A DNA stretch of 6,007 nt from Pseudomonas sp. (GCA_003525045.1 DQGF01000345.1:1290-7296); one strand, 5' to 3'; counted from the first letter of the stretch, positions 1 through 5,971 are shown. Translations and numbers: made by a program. Notes: a model not told the origin generated them from the letters alone.

Positions 1-3000
1 ACTTATAACGGCGGAGCGGGCAACGATGTGTTCGTGGTCAGCGCCAGTGACAATCCGAACAACATCCATGGCAATGGCGGGCGCGATACCGCGATTATTG
101 TCGGCGATGAGGGCATGGCGCTGAACATGGCCAAGGCCGGGCTGACGATCGCCCAGGGCGGCCGCGGTTATGCCTACATCGTCGGCGGTGGGCACTCCAG
201 CGTCTTCATCAAGGGCGGGTCTGGCGGTTCGACGCTGATTGGCGGCGCAGGCAATGACGTGCTGGTCGGTGGCACGGGGCGCAATAACATCATCGGTGGC
301 AGCGGCAAGGCGGTTATTTACGCCGGGCCCAAGGGCGACGCGATCATGGCGTCGGCCGGGGGCAGCATCATTCACGCCGGGGCCGGGGTGGATCGGATTT
401 ACGGTGGGGCGGGCCACGATGCGATCGAAGCCGGTCACGGCGATGCGGTCATCGACGGTGGCGCAGGAATCAACCTGGTGACGTTGCACGGCAAGTATGG
501 CGACTACGCGATCAACCGCACCGATACCGGCTACACCGTGGCGGACAAGGTGGCGGGGCGCGATGGAACGTTGACCCTGAGCCGGATTCAGAAACTGAAC
601 TTCGCGGATATTTCGGCGGTGGACCTGGAGCAACCCAATGCGATGCCCGTGGCGGATGCATTGCGGGTCAATCAAGCGGGCAATGCGTTTGACCGAGCCC
701 ATCCTCAGCTGATTTCAGCCGCCAGCATCCTGGCCAACGACCAGCGGCTCAACAGCCAGGGCAATTTGCGAATTGCGTCGGTTGGCGACGCGCAGGGCGG
801 CAGTGTGAGCCTGACTGAACCAGGCGATGTGCTGTTTACCCCTGATCCGCGCTTCACTGGCATTGCCAGTTTCAAATACGGGTTGGTGGACTCAGCCGGT
901 AACCCGGCAGCCTCGGTGGTGGACTTGCAGACCGGTGAACTGGCGCCCCTGCGTGCGACGGTCACGCTGCTCACCCCGGACGTGCCGGACGATCCATTGA
1001 CTGCACAGCAGTGGTACCTGAGCGACATCAATGTACTGCCGGTCTGGAAGGATTACACCGGCAAGGGCGTGCGCATCGGCCAGTTCGAACCCGGTGGCGA
1101 GTTTTCCACCGCCCCGGAAATTTTCGATATTCGGCACCCGGATCTGGCGCCGAATGTCGATCAATCCTGGCTGCAAGCGCAAGGCCAGACGCTGCCGGCG
1201 CTGGCTTCTGATCACGCAACGATGGTCGCGGGGGTCATGGTGGCGGCGAAAAATGCGCTGGGCGGCGTCGGAATCGCCCATGAGGCAACCCTCGGCGGCC
1301 ACTACCTGAGCAATAACGGGGCCGACCTGACCGGCCTGGGCAAGATGCTCGGCTATGACATTGCCAACCATAGCTGGGGCTTGCGCAATGACTTCGCCGT
1401 GAGCAATCTGCAAGGCGGGTTAGTCAACAACGCCAGTGCGTTGATGACCAATGCACAGTATGCCGCCGACAACGGTCGAGGGGGGCTGGGTACGGTGATC
1501 GTCACGTCGGGCGGGAACAAACGTGCTACCGGCGGCAGCGCTCAAGGCTCATTGATCAACAACAACCGCTTTTCGATTCAGGTCGGCGCTATCAATGCCC
1601 AGGGGGACCTGTCGACGCTGGAGTCGGGCTCGGCGCCTTTCTCCAGTCCTGGCGCTAGCCTGTTGCTGTCGGCGCCTGGCAGTAACGTCTGGTCCACCAG
1701 TTACAAGTTGGAAACGGAACGCGGTTCGACCTTTGGCGATGACTACAGCGCCATGAAAGGGACCAGTTTCGCCGCACCGATCGTTTCCGGCGTGATCGCC
1801 TTGATGCTGCAAGCCAACCCCAATCTGGGCTACCGCGACGTGCAACAGATACTCGCGGTGTCTGCGCGCAAGGTCGAGGACGGAGCCACGCAATGGAACG
1901 ATAACGGCGCGCGTAACTGGAATGGGGGAGGGATGCACGCCAGTCACGATTATGGTTTCGGTAACGTGGATGCGCGAGCGGCTGTGCGCCTGGCTGAAAG
2001 CTGGATGACGCAAAGTACGGCAGACAATTTAATGTTCATTTCAGCGTCCAGCGGTGTGCTTGGACAAGTTGTCGGTGCAGGCGAAAGTATCGCCCCCAAA
2101 CTGGAGATGCCCGCTGGGTTGAACATCGAGCATGTGGAGATCGATTTCGACGCACAGGTCGGGCGGTTAGGCGATCTGGTGGTTAGACTGATTTCGCCCA
2201 ATGGTACGCAAAGCCTGTTGCTTGACCGGGCTGGCAAAGTCCCGCTGGCGACGCCGGGCGCCAGCGACGCGGACGTTGGCAGCACTCAGGAGGGCGCATT
2301 CAAATACACCTTCATGTCGACCCATGCCTGGGGTGAAGACTTGGCGGGGGACTGGACATTACAGGTGACCAATACGGCCAATGGCCTGCCTGTCACGCTC
2401 AATAACTGGTCCTTGCGACTGTTCGGTGCCGACGCGACAGGTAACGACAGCTACTTCTATACCGATGAATTCGCCGATTCGGTCAAGCGTCAGGCGCAGC
2501 GCGCCGTTCTCGATGACGGATCGGGACGCAATACGATCAATGCGGCAGCCGTCAGCGGCGATGTCTCGGTGGACCTGAGTACAGGCACGGCGATGATCGG
2601 CGGCGTCGCATTGACGGTGAACAATGCTCAAGCGATCCACAATCTGCTCAGCGGCGACGGCAATGACACGCTGATAGCCGGGCCCTCCGACAGCCTGCTC
2701 AACGGAGGCCGTGGCACGAACACCCTGGTCGGTGGCGCAGGCAAAGACGTGTTCGTCGTGCACCGGCGTGGTGGTGGGCTCGACACGCTGGTCAATTTCG
2801 ATCCCGCCCGCGCAGAGGTGATCAACCTGGTCGGCTTCAAAGGTAAAACATTCAGCGATCTTCGGCTCGCCCAGCAAGAGGCGGACGTGCTGGTCGAGCT
2901 GGGCGACGGGCAAAATCTTCTGTTGAAAAATCAGCTGACCGCTGCGATAGGCGCAAGCCACTTCAAGTTCCAGACGACCTTTGTGGCCCCGGTCGTCCTG

Positions 3001-3726
3001 ACTGAAACCCCGACAGTTGATCCGACACCCCTTACTCCCGATATTGCGCAGGACCCGCCAGGCACGGTGACCCTGAACGGTGGCGCAGAAGGAGTACGTC
3101 TTTCAACGGATGCCACTGGGCAATTTGTCGCCTCTCTGTCGGGCAAGGTGTATAGCCACGATAGCGAAGCATCCAATGTTTTTGTTGTCGCAAGGCAAGA
3201 GGGCGTGTCGAACTACAACAATGCGCTGCGTGGTTTTCGGCAAGGTGCCGACAAGATCGATCTGAGTCAGACCGGCATCACTGATTTCAGCGCCTTGTCG
3301 ATCAGCAAGGTGAACCGTTCCACGATCAACAATATTGCGCTGGTTCACGGCGTGGAGATCAGTACTGGCACAGCGGACCCCGATTCGACTGTCAAACTGT
3401 TGTATCTGGATGCGCTGGAAGTGTCTCAGTTGAGTGCCTCCGACTTCATATTCGCTCCCCCTGAGGCCCTGCCAAACGTCATTCCAATGGCGGAGCGCTT
3501 GCCGGTTGCTGAATATTTGCTGGGCACCCCATCGGGCGACTTTTCGACTGAGGACGTTTTCACGGGTGAACAGGCAGGCGGTTCAGCCGCGTTCGCGCAG
3601 CAATACCAGGCTGACGCGCTGGTTCAGGCGATGGCGATGTTTGCGCCACAGGATGCTGCCGCATTGACGTTCATGCCAATGGAGCCAAGGTCGGTACACC
3701 CTGTCCTGGTGGCGAGTGCTGCCTGA
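1..3726 (+). CDS. Secreted RTX subtilisin-like serine protease (S8 + P domain), 5' end outside window
   Basis: The frame is open from base 1; the first GTG (28) sits inside an RTX motif (GGAGNDVFVV), so the true start is upstream. Counting visible residues: RTX repeats about 4-160, an FAD-type linker about 180-205, a cadherin-like module about 215-325 (VLFTPDPRFTG), S8 peptidase about 335-670, P domain about 680-811, RTX block 885-921, serralysin-C-like module about 922-992, Pro/Thr linker about 1001-1021, a second such module about 1022-1155 (GADKIDLS, LSASDFIF), then a tail. S8 residues are His405 (DHATMVAG), Asn506 (SGGN) and Ser589 (GTSFAAP). The Asp position appears to be Glu363 (IGQFEPGG). 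RTX repeats bind calcium in proteins exported by type I ABC/MFP/TolC systems, so an extracellular or surface location is inferred. The tail (ALVQAMAMF...HPVLVASAA) resembles large Pseudomonas RTX proteins as I remember them. No secretion genes are in the window. Architecture is confident; activity and substrate are not. Confidence 0.93.
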   Translation, partial: TYNGGAGNDVFVVSASDNPNNIHGNGGRDTAIIVGDEGMALNMAKAGLTIAQGGRGYAYIVGGGHSSVFIKGGSGGSTLIGGAGNDVLVGGTGRNNIIGGSGKAVIYAGPKGDAIMASAGGSIIHAGAGVDRIYGGAGHDAIEAGHGDAVIDGGAGINLVTLHGKYGDYAINRTDTGYTVADKVAGRDGTLTLSRIQKLNFADISAVDLEQPNAMPVADALRVNQAGNAFDRAHPQLISAASILANDQRLNSQGNLRIASVGDAQGGSVSLTEPGDVLFTPDPRFTGIASFKYGLVDSAGNPAASVVDLQTGELAPLRATVTLLTPDVPDDPLTAQQWYLSDINVLPVWKDYTGKGVRIGQFEPGGEFSTAPEIFDIRHPDLAPNVDQSWLQAQGQTLPALASDHATMVAGVMVAAKNALGGVGIAHEATLGGHYLSNNGADLTGLGKMLGYDIANHSWGLRNDFAVSNLQGGLVNNASALMTNAQYAADNGRGGLGTVIVTSGGNKRATGGSAQGSLINNNRFSIQVGAINAQGDLSTLESGSAPFSSPGASLLLSAPGSNVWSTSYKLETERGSTFGDDYSAMKGTSFAAPIVSGVIALMLQANPNLGYRDVQQILAVSARKVEDGATQWNDNGARNWNGGGMHASHDYGFGNVDARAAVRLAESWMTQSTADNLMFISASSGVLGQVVGAGESIAPKLEMPAGLNIEHVEIDFDAQVGRLGDLVVRLISPNGTQSLLLDRAGKVPLATPGASDADVGSTQEGAFKYTFMSTHAWGEDLAGDWTLQVTNTANGLPVTLNNWSLRLFGADATGNDSYFYTDEFADSVKRQAQRAVLDDGSGRNTINAAAVSGDVSVDLSTGTAMIGGVALTVNNAQAIHNLLSGDGNDTLIAGPSDSLLNGGRGTNTLVGGAGKDVFVVHRRGGGLDTLVNFDPARAEVINLVGFKGKTFSDLRLAQQEADVLVELGDGQNLLLKNQLTAAIGASHFKFQTTFVAPVVLTETPTVDPTPLTPDIAQDPPGTVTLNGGAEGVRLSTDATGQFVASLSGKVYSHDSEASNVFVVARQEGVSNYNNALRGFRQGADKIDLSQTGITDFSALSISKVNRSTINNIALVHGVEISTGTADPDSTVKLLYLDALEVSQLSASDFIFAPPEALPNVIPMAERLPVAEYLLGTPSGDFSTEDVFTGEQAGGSAAFAQQYQADALVQAMAMFAPQDAAALTFMPMEPRSVHPVLVASAA
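10..474 (+). repeat. N-terminal RTX glycine-rich repeat block (coding)
   Basis: The protein reads as irregular GGxGxDxhx-type nonapeptides: GGAGNDVFV at the window edge, GGAGNDVLVGGTGRNNIIGG around 241-300, then AGAGVDRIYGGAGHDAI and IDGGAGIN. Many units lack the Asp (for example GGSGKAVIY), so calcium-binding capacity may be partial. The block probably continues upstream of the window. In RTX proteins such repeats fold into a calcium-stabilised beta-roll after secretion. Confidence 0.85.
2653..2763 (+). repeat. Second RTX repeat block, C-terminal to the protease (coding)
   Basis: Residues 885-921 read GDGNDTLIAG, then NGGRGTNTLVGGAGKDVFVV. This is a short beta-roll block leading into a serralysin-C-like stretch (LDTLVNFDP, then VELGDGQNLLLKN and ASHFKF). 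Placing RTX blocks on both sides of the S8/P core is consistent with calcium-dependent folding outside the cell. Confidence 0.85.
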
Positions 3727-3740
3727 GTAGAAAGTAAAAA

Positions 3741-3773
3741 CCCGCCGATGAGTGATCGTCGGCGGGTTTTTTT
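3741..3773 (+). terminator. Rho-independent terminator of the protease gene
   Basis: A perfect 8-bp stem CCCGCCGA (3741-3748) / TCGGCGGG (3759-3766) encloses a 10-nt loop and is followed by seven T (3767-3773). It is preceded by an A tract, so it may also work weakly on the other strand. It begins 14 bases after the TGA of the protease. A near-identical copy lies at 5940-5971. Confidence 0.93.
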
Positions 3774-3782
3774 GTGTCTGTG

Positions 3783-3820
3783 AGATCGCTTCGCTGCGGT
3801 GCGGCGATCCGACAAGCCAG
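3783..3820 (-). repeat. REP-like palindromic element (inverted orientation)
   Basis: The sequence GATCGC (3784-3789) pairs with GCGATC (3804-3809) around a GC-rich interior, then runs into GACAAGCCAG. Read on the minus strand it gives CTGGCTTGTCGGATCGCCGC, which I recognise as the style of intergenic REP sequences in fluorescent pseudomonads. It sits directly behind the terminator, a common REP location. It may be one half of an inverted pair with 3868-3903. The family assignment is from memory. Confidence 0.6.
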
Positions 3821-3867
3821 CATCAGGATGCGTGTTATCGCACCATGACCGTACAACGCGGACCCCA

Positions 3868-3903
3868 TAGGAGCTGGCTTGCCAGCGAAGAGGCCGGTAC
3901 AGG
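3868..3903 (+). repeat. REP element (forward orientation)
   Basis: TAGGAGCTGGCTTGCCAGCG contains the stem GCTGG (3873-3877) / CCAGC (3882-3886) with a CTTG loop, followed by GAAGAGGCCGGTACAGG. This is the typical form of a Pseudomonas intergenic REP: a GGAG lead, a short palindrome, then a GCGA-type tail. It is oriented opposite to the element at 3783-3820, with about 47 bp between them. Confidence 0.75.
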
Positions 3904-4379
3904 CACCCAAGACTTGGCAGAATACTCACGCTTCATCTGCCGCAACCCCCCATCCTTCCCCAGCCAAAAGTAGTCCAAAAAGTTCAACGCTGTAGGAAAA
4001 CTCCATTTGTAACCTTTTCCTATACGTAATTACCCGATTGACCATTCTTTGTCAGACCAGGATTACACCTGCTTCGGAAGTCGGTAACTGACATTAATTA
4101 AAGTGACCAGGTAATATTCTCGGCAGATGAAGTGTGTTGTTTCGATCGAACGGATTCCGCTTCGGTAACACTTTAACTGGGGAGGGTAAAGTATGCCGGT
4201 CAAGCTGGCTTCAGCGCTGGAAAGCGCATTAACGATCGACTCTAACCACTCCCTTAGGCTTTCGTAGTCACTCCGTTTTCGGAGAGGATATTTCCAATAC
4301 GGGAGGCAACGCCGCCGCAATTTCTGACCTGCGTATGAACTGCTAACTTCATTAATGCTATCGGATTTGGACTGCAAGA
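3904..4379. other. About 475 bp without a convincing gene; possible decayed coding remnant
   Basis: The plus strand is broken by stops in all frames. On the minus strand one frame is open over 4063-4377 (listed separately). The same frame continues after two stops (near 4063 and 4026) as a protein-like stretch to about 3920, containing LDYFWLGKDGGLRQMKREYS. Base composition is intermediate between the GC-rich protease gene and the AT-rich block from 4380. I see no RNA gene, no clear promoter and no terminal inverted repeats of an insertion sequence. Confidence 0.5.
4063..4377 (-). CDS. Hypothetical protein, 104 codons, possibly a gene remnant
   Basis: I do not recognise this product. The frame is open for 104 codons plus 13 upstream codons after a stop near 4419. 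The only start giving nearly full length is TTG at 4377, with no ATG in the frame and no clear ribosome binding site. The protein would be soluble: a basic N-terminal third (around KLRRRCLPYWKYPLRKR), a likely helix SDYESLREWLESIVNALSSA, then a Cys/Tyr-rich second half (FICREYYLVTLINVSYRL). The frame continues past its stop as further protein-like sequence broken by two stops, which suggests a decayed larger gene rather than an intact small one. Chance openness at this moderate GC content is also possible. It is convergent with the protease gene and divergent from the AT-rich module. Confidence 0.3.
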   Translation of the reverse strand: MQSKSDSINEVSSSYAGQKLRRRCLPYWKYPLRKRSDYESLREWLESIVNALSSAEASLTGILYPPQLKCYRSGIRSIETTHFICREYYLVTLINVSYRLPKQV

Positions 4380-4504
4380 ATGTCGGAAGGGGGCAAGTAT
4401 AATTTATTTGTAAATTTTAATAGTGTTGTTTGCAGAGTGAGTGAGCTCGATTCTCAGTTGTATATAAAGTGTTTTCGCGAATTAGAGTTGATTGTGCTGT
4501 CGTC

Positions 4505-4509
4505 GGGAG
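4505..4509 (+). promoter_or_regulatory. Ribosome binding site that decides the start of the first paralog
   Basis: GGGAG lies 7 bases before GTG at 4517. The upstream in-frame GTG at 4469 has no Shine-Dalgarno sequence. The second paralog has a purine run at exactly the same distance from its homologous GTG (5270), which supports 4517 as the true start. Confidence 0.6.
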
Positions 4510-4516
4510 TTGTGGT

Positions 4517-5071
4517 GTGGGATATAAAATATTCGATGTTCCCAGTGGTTATGTGCCTAGTGTTTTTGAAATTGTTTTTTTAGTTATTATTATGATGTTT
4601 TTTTCTGTTGTTTCCTTGTGGCACGTTGGTAAGGTGATAGAAATCCCTTCGGTTCCAAGAGTAGTTGTTTTGGAGCGCGCTTTTATATACGGGGATATTT
4701 CGAAGGCCTCAAAAATTACTTCGAATTTATATCTCAGGGTTGGGCCGGATGATGAAGCGTATGATTATGTTATCGAGGCTTCTACTCAGGATATTCAGCG
4801 CTTGGATTTGGGTAAGTCGCGAAAGCTATGGGTCGCTGTAGAGCCGGATCGGAGTAAACGATTTGTTTGGGGGGTGTATGATAATGAGCTCGGGTTGTTG
4901 ATAAGTCGTAAAGATATTTTGGAGTGGGTGCAATACAGTAACTCGGCAAATTATTTTGTGATTGTTACATGGGGTTTTCTTTCTCTGTATTTGCTATTTG
5001 TGCTTTTCAAACATGGTGTTTGGAATAGAGTTTTGGCGAAAAGGATAGCGTGTGAAAATCGAGCAGATTGA
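4517..5071 (+). CDS. Small two-TM membrane protein of unknown function, paralog copy 1
   Basis: I do not recognise this 184-residue protein. A short N-terminus leads into a hydrophobic segment at about 16-35 (VFEIVFLVIIMMFFSVVSLW). A polar, probably beta-rich domain follows at about 40-143, with LYLRVG, YDYVIEAS, LWVAVEPDRSKR and LLISRKDIL. A second hydrophobic segment spans about 146-164 (YFVIVTWGFLSLYLLFVLF), then a strongly basic tail (NRVLAKRIACENR). The positive-inside rule puts both ends in the cytoplasm and the middle domain in the periplasm. The start is GTG 4517, chosen over GTG 4469 because of the ribosome binding site and the gapless match to copy 2 (5270-5824), with 114 of 184 residues identical by hand count. 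The gene is far more AT-rich than the protease gene, suggesting transfer. An immunity or envelope-accessory role is possible but unproven. Confidence 0.8.
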   Translation: MGYKIFDVPSGYVPSVFEIVFLVIIMMFFSVVSLWHVGKVIEIPSVPRVVVLERAFIYGDISKASKITSNLYLRVGPDDEAYDYVIEASTQDIQRLDLGKSRKLWVAVEPDRSKRFVWGVYDNELGLLISRKDILEWVQYSNSANYFVIVTWGFLSLYLLFVLFKHGVWNRVLAKRIACENRAD

Positions 5072-5186
5072 TAATGGAATATTTGTAATTGACGAGTTCA
5101 CCGGAGCAGCAATCGATACTCGCCATTCTGGTTGGTTGCCTTCGGTGAAGTGCGTCCCTTCGTCATGCGGATCAGCGCTTGCTTGA
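5052..5186 (+). pseudogene. Possible truncated start of a coupled downstream gene
   Basis: GTG at 5052 overlaps the end of the first paralog by 20 bases and follows AAGGA (5041-5045) at 6-nt spacing. It opens 44 codons beginning VKIEQIDNGIFVIDEF. The same signal and the first codons (VKIEQVDN) recur at 5805 behind the second paralog, but there the frame ends after 22 codons. The reading frame runs into the GC-rich block, where homology between copies stops, so the visible C-terminal half is probably junction sequence. The I-x-V-I-D-E-F pattern faintly recalls the N-terminus of 2OG-Fe(II) oxygenases, which is too little to assign. The AAGGA bases are also constrained by the overlapping paralog coding sequence, so this may be coincidence. 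Confidence 0.22.
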
Positions 5187-5257
5187 GCAGCCCCAACAGC
5201 GGTCCTCCCTTTCGGACCGAATACTCCCTATGCGCGCCGGTCAAGCATCCAAAGCGT
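5090..5257. other. GC-rich block separating the two AT-rich paralogs
   Basis: Composition switches abruptly to GC-rich here and back to AT-rich near 5260. Neither paralog flank matches it elsewhere in the window. It contains a 6-bp stem CGGTCC (5200-5205) / GGACCG (5214-5219) with an 8-nt loop and no T run, so it is not a terminator. On the minus strand one frame is open from just after a TAG (5228-5230) through the block and on into antisense of copy 1, reading GVFGPKGRTAVGAAQASADP and then EGTHFTEGNQPEWRVSIAAP. The plus-strand extension of the second paralog from a TTG at 5132 crosses it but has no match in copy 1. It may be an inserted fragment or a regulatory leader. Confidence 0.5.
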
Positions 5258-5262
5258 GGGGG
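5258..5262 (+). promoter_or_regulatory. Ribosome binding site that decides the start of the second paralog
   Basis: A GGGGG run lies 7 bases before GTG at 5270, the same spacing as the GGGAG before GTG 4517 in the first copy. The longer frame from TTG 5132 would add 46 residues encoded by the GC-rich block with no counterpart in copy 1. Confidence 0.55.
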
Positions 5263-5269
5263 TTATAGT

Positions 5270-5824
5270 GTGCGAAATAGAAAATTATCTATTCCTGATG
5301 GGTATGTGCTGAATGTATTTGAAGCTGTTTTTTTTATGATTATAATTGTATTTTTTTCTGTTATTTCGTTTTGGTGCTTTGAAAAAATAGTAAAAATTCC
5401 TTCGACTCCAAAAAAAGTGGTTTTGGAGAGCGCAGTAATACATAAGGGCCTTTGGGAAGCGTCAAAGACTACGTCGTATTTGTATCTGAGGGTTGGGCAG
5501 GGTGATGATGAATACGATTATGTTATCGAAGCTTCTAGTCGTGATGTTCAATACTTGGATTTGAGTAGGTCGCGAAAGCTATGGGTCGCTGTAGAGCCGG
5601 ATCGAAGTAAGCGATTTGTTTGGGGGGTATATAATAGTGAGTTGGAGTTGTTGATAAGTCGTCAAGATATATTGATGTGGGCGCTGCAGAACAATATTTC
5701 AAATTATTTTATAATTTTCACATGGAGTATTGGTTCTCTGTATTTGCTGTTTTTGATTTTCAGGAATGGTATTTGGAATAGGTTTTTAGCGAAAAGGATA
5801 GCGCGTGAAAATCGAGCAGGTTGA
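5270..5824 (+). CDS. Small two-TM membrane protein of unknown function, paralog copy 2
   Basis: This 184-residue paralog of the gene at 4517 aligns with it end to end without a gap. Hydrophobic segments are at about 16-35 (VFEAVFFMIIIVFFSVISFW) and about 146-164 (YFIIFTWSIGSLYLLFLIF). Between them lies the same polar domain, with LYLRVG, YDYVIEAS and LWVAVEPDRSKR. The tail is basic (NRFLAKRIARENR). Both termini are predicted cytoplasmic with the middle domain periplasmic. The strongest conservation is residues 101-121, all identical to copy 1. The region most changed is the N-terminus and the loop at about 54-63. GTG 5270 is preferred over TTG 5132 because of its ribosome binding site and the equal length with copy 1. 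The gene is followed by a terminator at 5940 and separated from copy 1 by 198 bp of mostly GC-rich DNA. The function is unknown. Confidence 0.82.
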   Translation: MRNRKLSIPDGYVLNVFEAVFFMIIIVFFSVISFWCFEKIVKIPSTPKKVVLESAVIHKGLWEASKTTSYLYLRVGQGDDEYDYVIEASSRDVQYLDLSRSRKLWVAVEPDRSKRFVWGVYNSELELLISRQDILMWALQNNISNYFIIFTWSIGSLYLLFLIFRNGIWNRFLAKRIARENRAG

Positions 5825-5873
5825 TAATGTAATAATTGTAATTGGTGTGGTGATGAATAGGGTTTCTGTTTAG
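5805..5873 (+). pseudogene. Second remnant of the overlapping downstream start
   Basis: GTG 5805 follows AAGGA (5794-5798) by 6 bases and begins VKIEQVDN, matching the frame at 5052 behind copy 1. It stops after 22 codons at TAG 5871-5873. Homology with copy 1 DNA persists past the paralog stop codon (18 of 20 bases, 5825-5844) and then ends. It is either a degraded leftover of a third gene of the module or a by-product of how far the duplicated unit extends. Confidence 0.2.
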
Positions 5874-5877
5874 GAGG
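5872..5877 (+). promoter_or_regulatory. Orphan perfect Shine-Dalgarno sequence
   Basis: AGGAGG is followed by GTG codons 2 and 6 bases downstream. These open frames of only 16 codons (5880-5930) and 3 codons. It may be what is left of a gene start whose body was lost when the segment up to the terminator at 5940 was joined. Confidence 0.3.
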
Positions 5878-5939
5878 AAGTGAGTGTTATATTAGGAGCT
5901 GGCATTCACAGGTTCTCATTTGGCCAATAATAAAAAATA

Positions 5940-5971
5940 CCGTCGATGAGTGATTGTCGGCGGGTTTTTTT
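5940..5971 (+). terminator. Rho-independent terminator behind paralog 2, copy of the protease terminator
   Basis: CCGTCGA (5940-5946) pairs with TCGGCGG (5957-5963), including one G-U pair, around a 10-nt loop, followed by seven T (5965-5971). It ends transcription of the AT-rich module. Bases 5940-5974 match 3742-3776 at 33 of 35 positions, and the loop is nearly identical, which function does not require. Confidence 0.88.

Noticed and set aside
705..2961. Several long minus-strand frames opposite the protease gene
   Set aside because: They are shadows in GC-rich codon-biased DNA; the plus-strand frame encodes recognisable RTX, S8 and P domains throughout.
3783..3903. CRISPR or tandem-repeat array
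   Set aside because: There are only two palindromes, of unlike sequence and opposite orientation, with no regular spacers.
3752..3973. Open frames across the terminator and REP region on both strands
   Set aside because: They are built from terminator and REP sequence, not coding sequence.
4398..4403. Perfect TATAAT as a -10 promoter box for the AT-rich module
   Set aside because: No acceptable -35 lies at 16-18 bp (the best candidate, TTGGAC at 4367, is 25 bp away), and AT-rich DNA produces TATAAT easily.
4469..4516. N-terminal extension of the first paralog from GTG 4469
   Set aside because: There is no Shine-Dalgarno sequence before 4469, and the added 16 residues have no counterpart in the second copy. 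GTG 4517 has GGGAG at good spacing and gives equal lengths.
4380..4583. Plus-strand 67-codon frame starting ATG 4380
   Set aside because: It runs 67 bases into the first paralog in another frame, has no clear ribosome binding site, and its tail is antiphase reading of the membrane segment. A remnant of an upstream gene over 4380-4510 cannot be excluded.
5132..5269. N-terminal extension of the second paralog from TTG 5132
   Set aside because: The 46 extra codons come from the GC-rich block, show no similarity to copy 1, and would put a polar, Pro-rich leader before the membrane segment.
3774..5939. Insertion sequence carrying its own transposase
   Set aside because: No transposase-like frame, terminal inverted repeats or short target duplication is visible. 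The flanking repeats are terminator copies.
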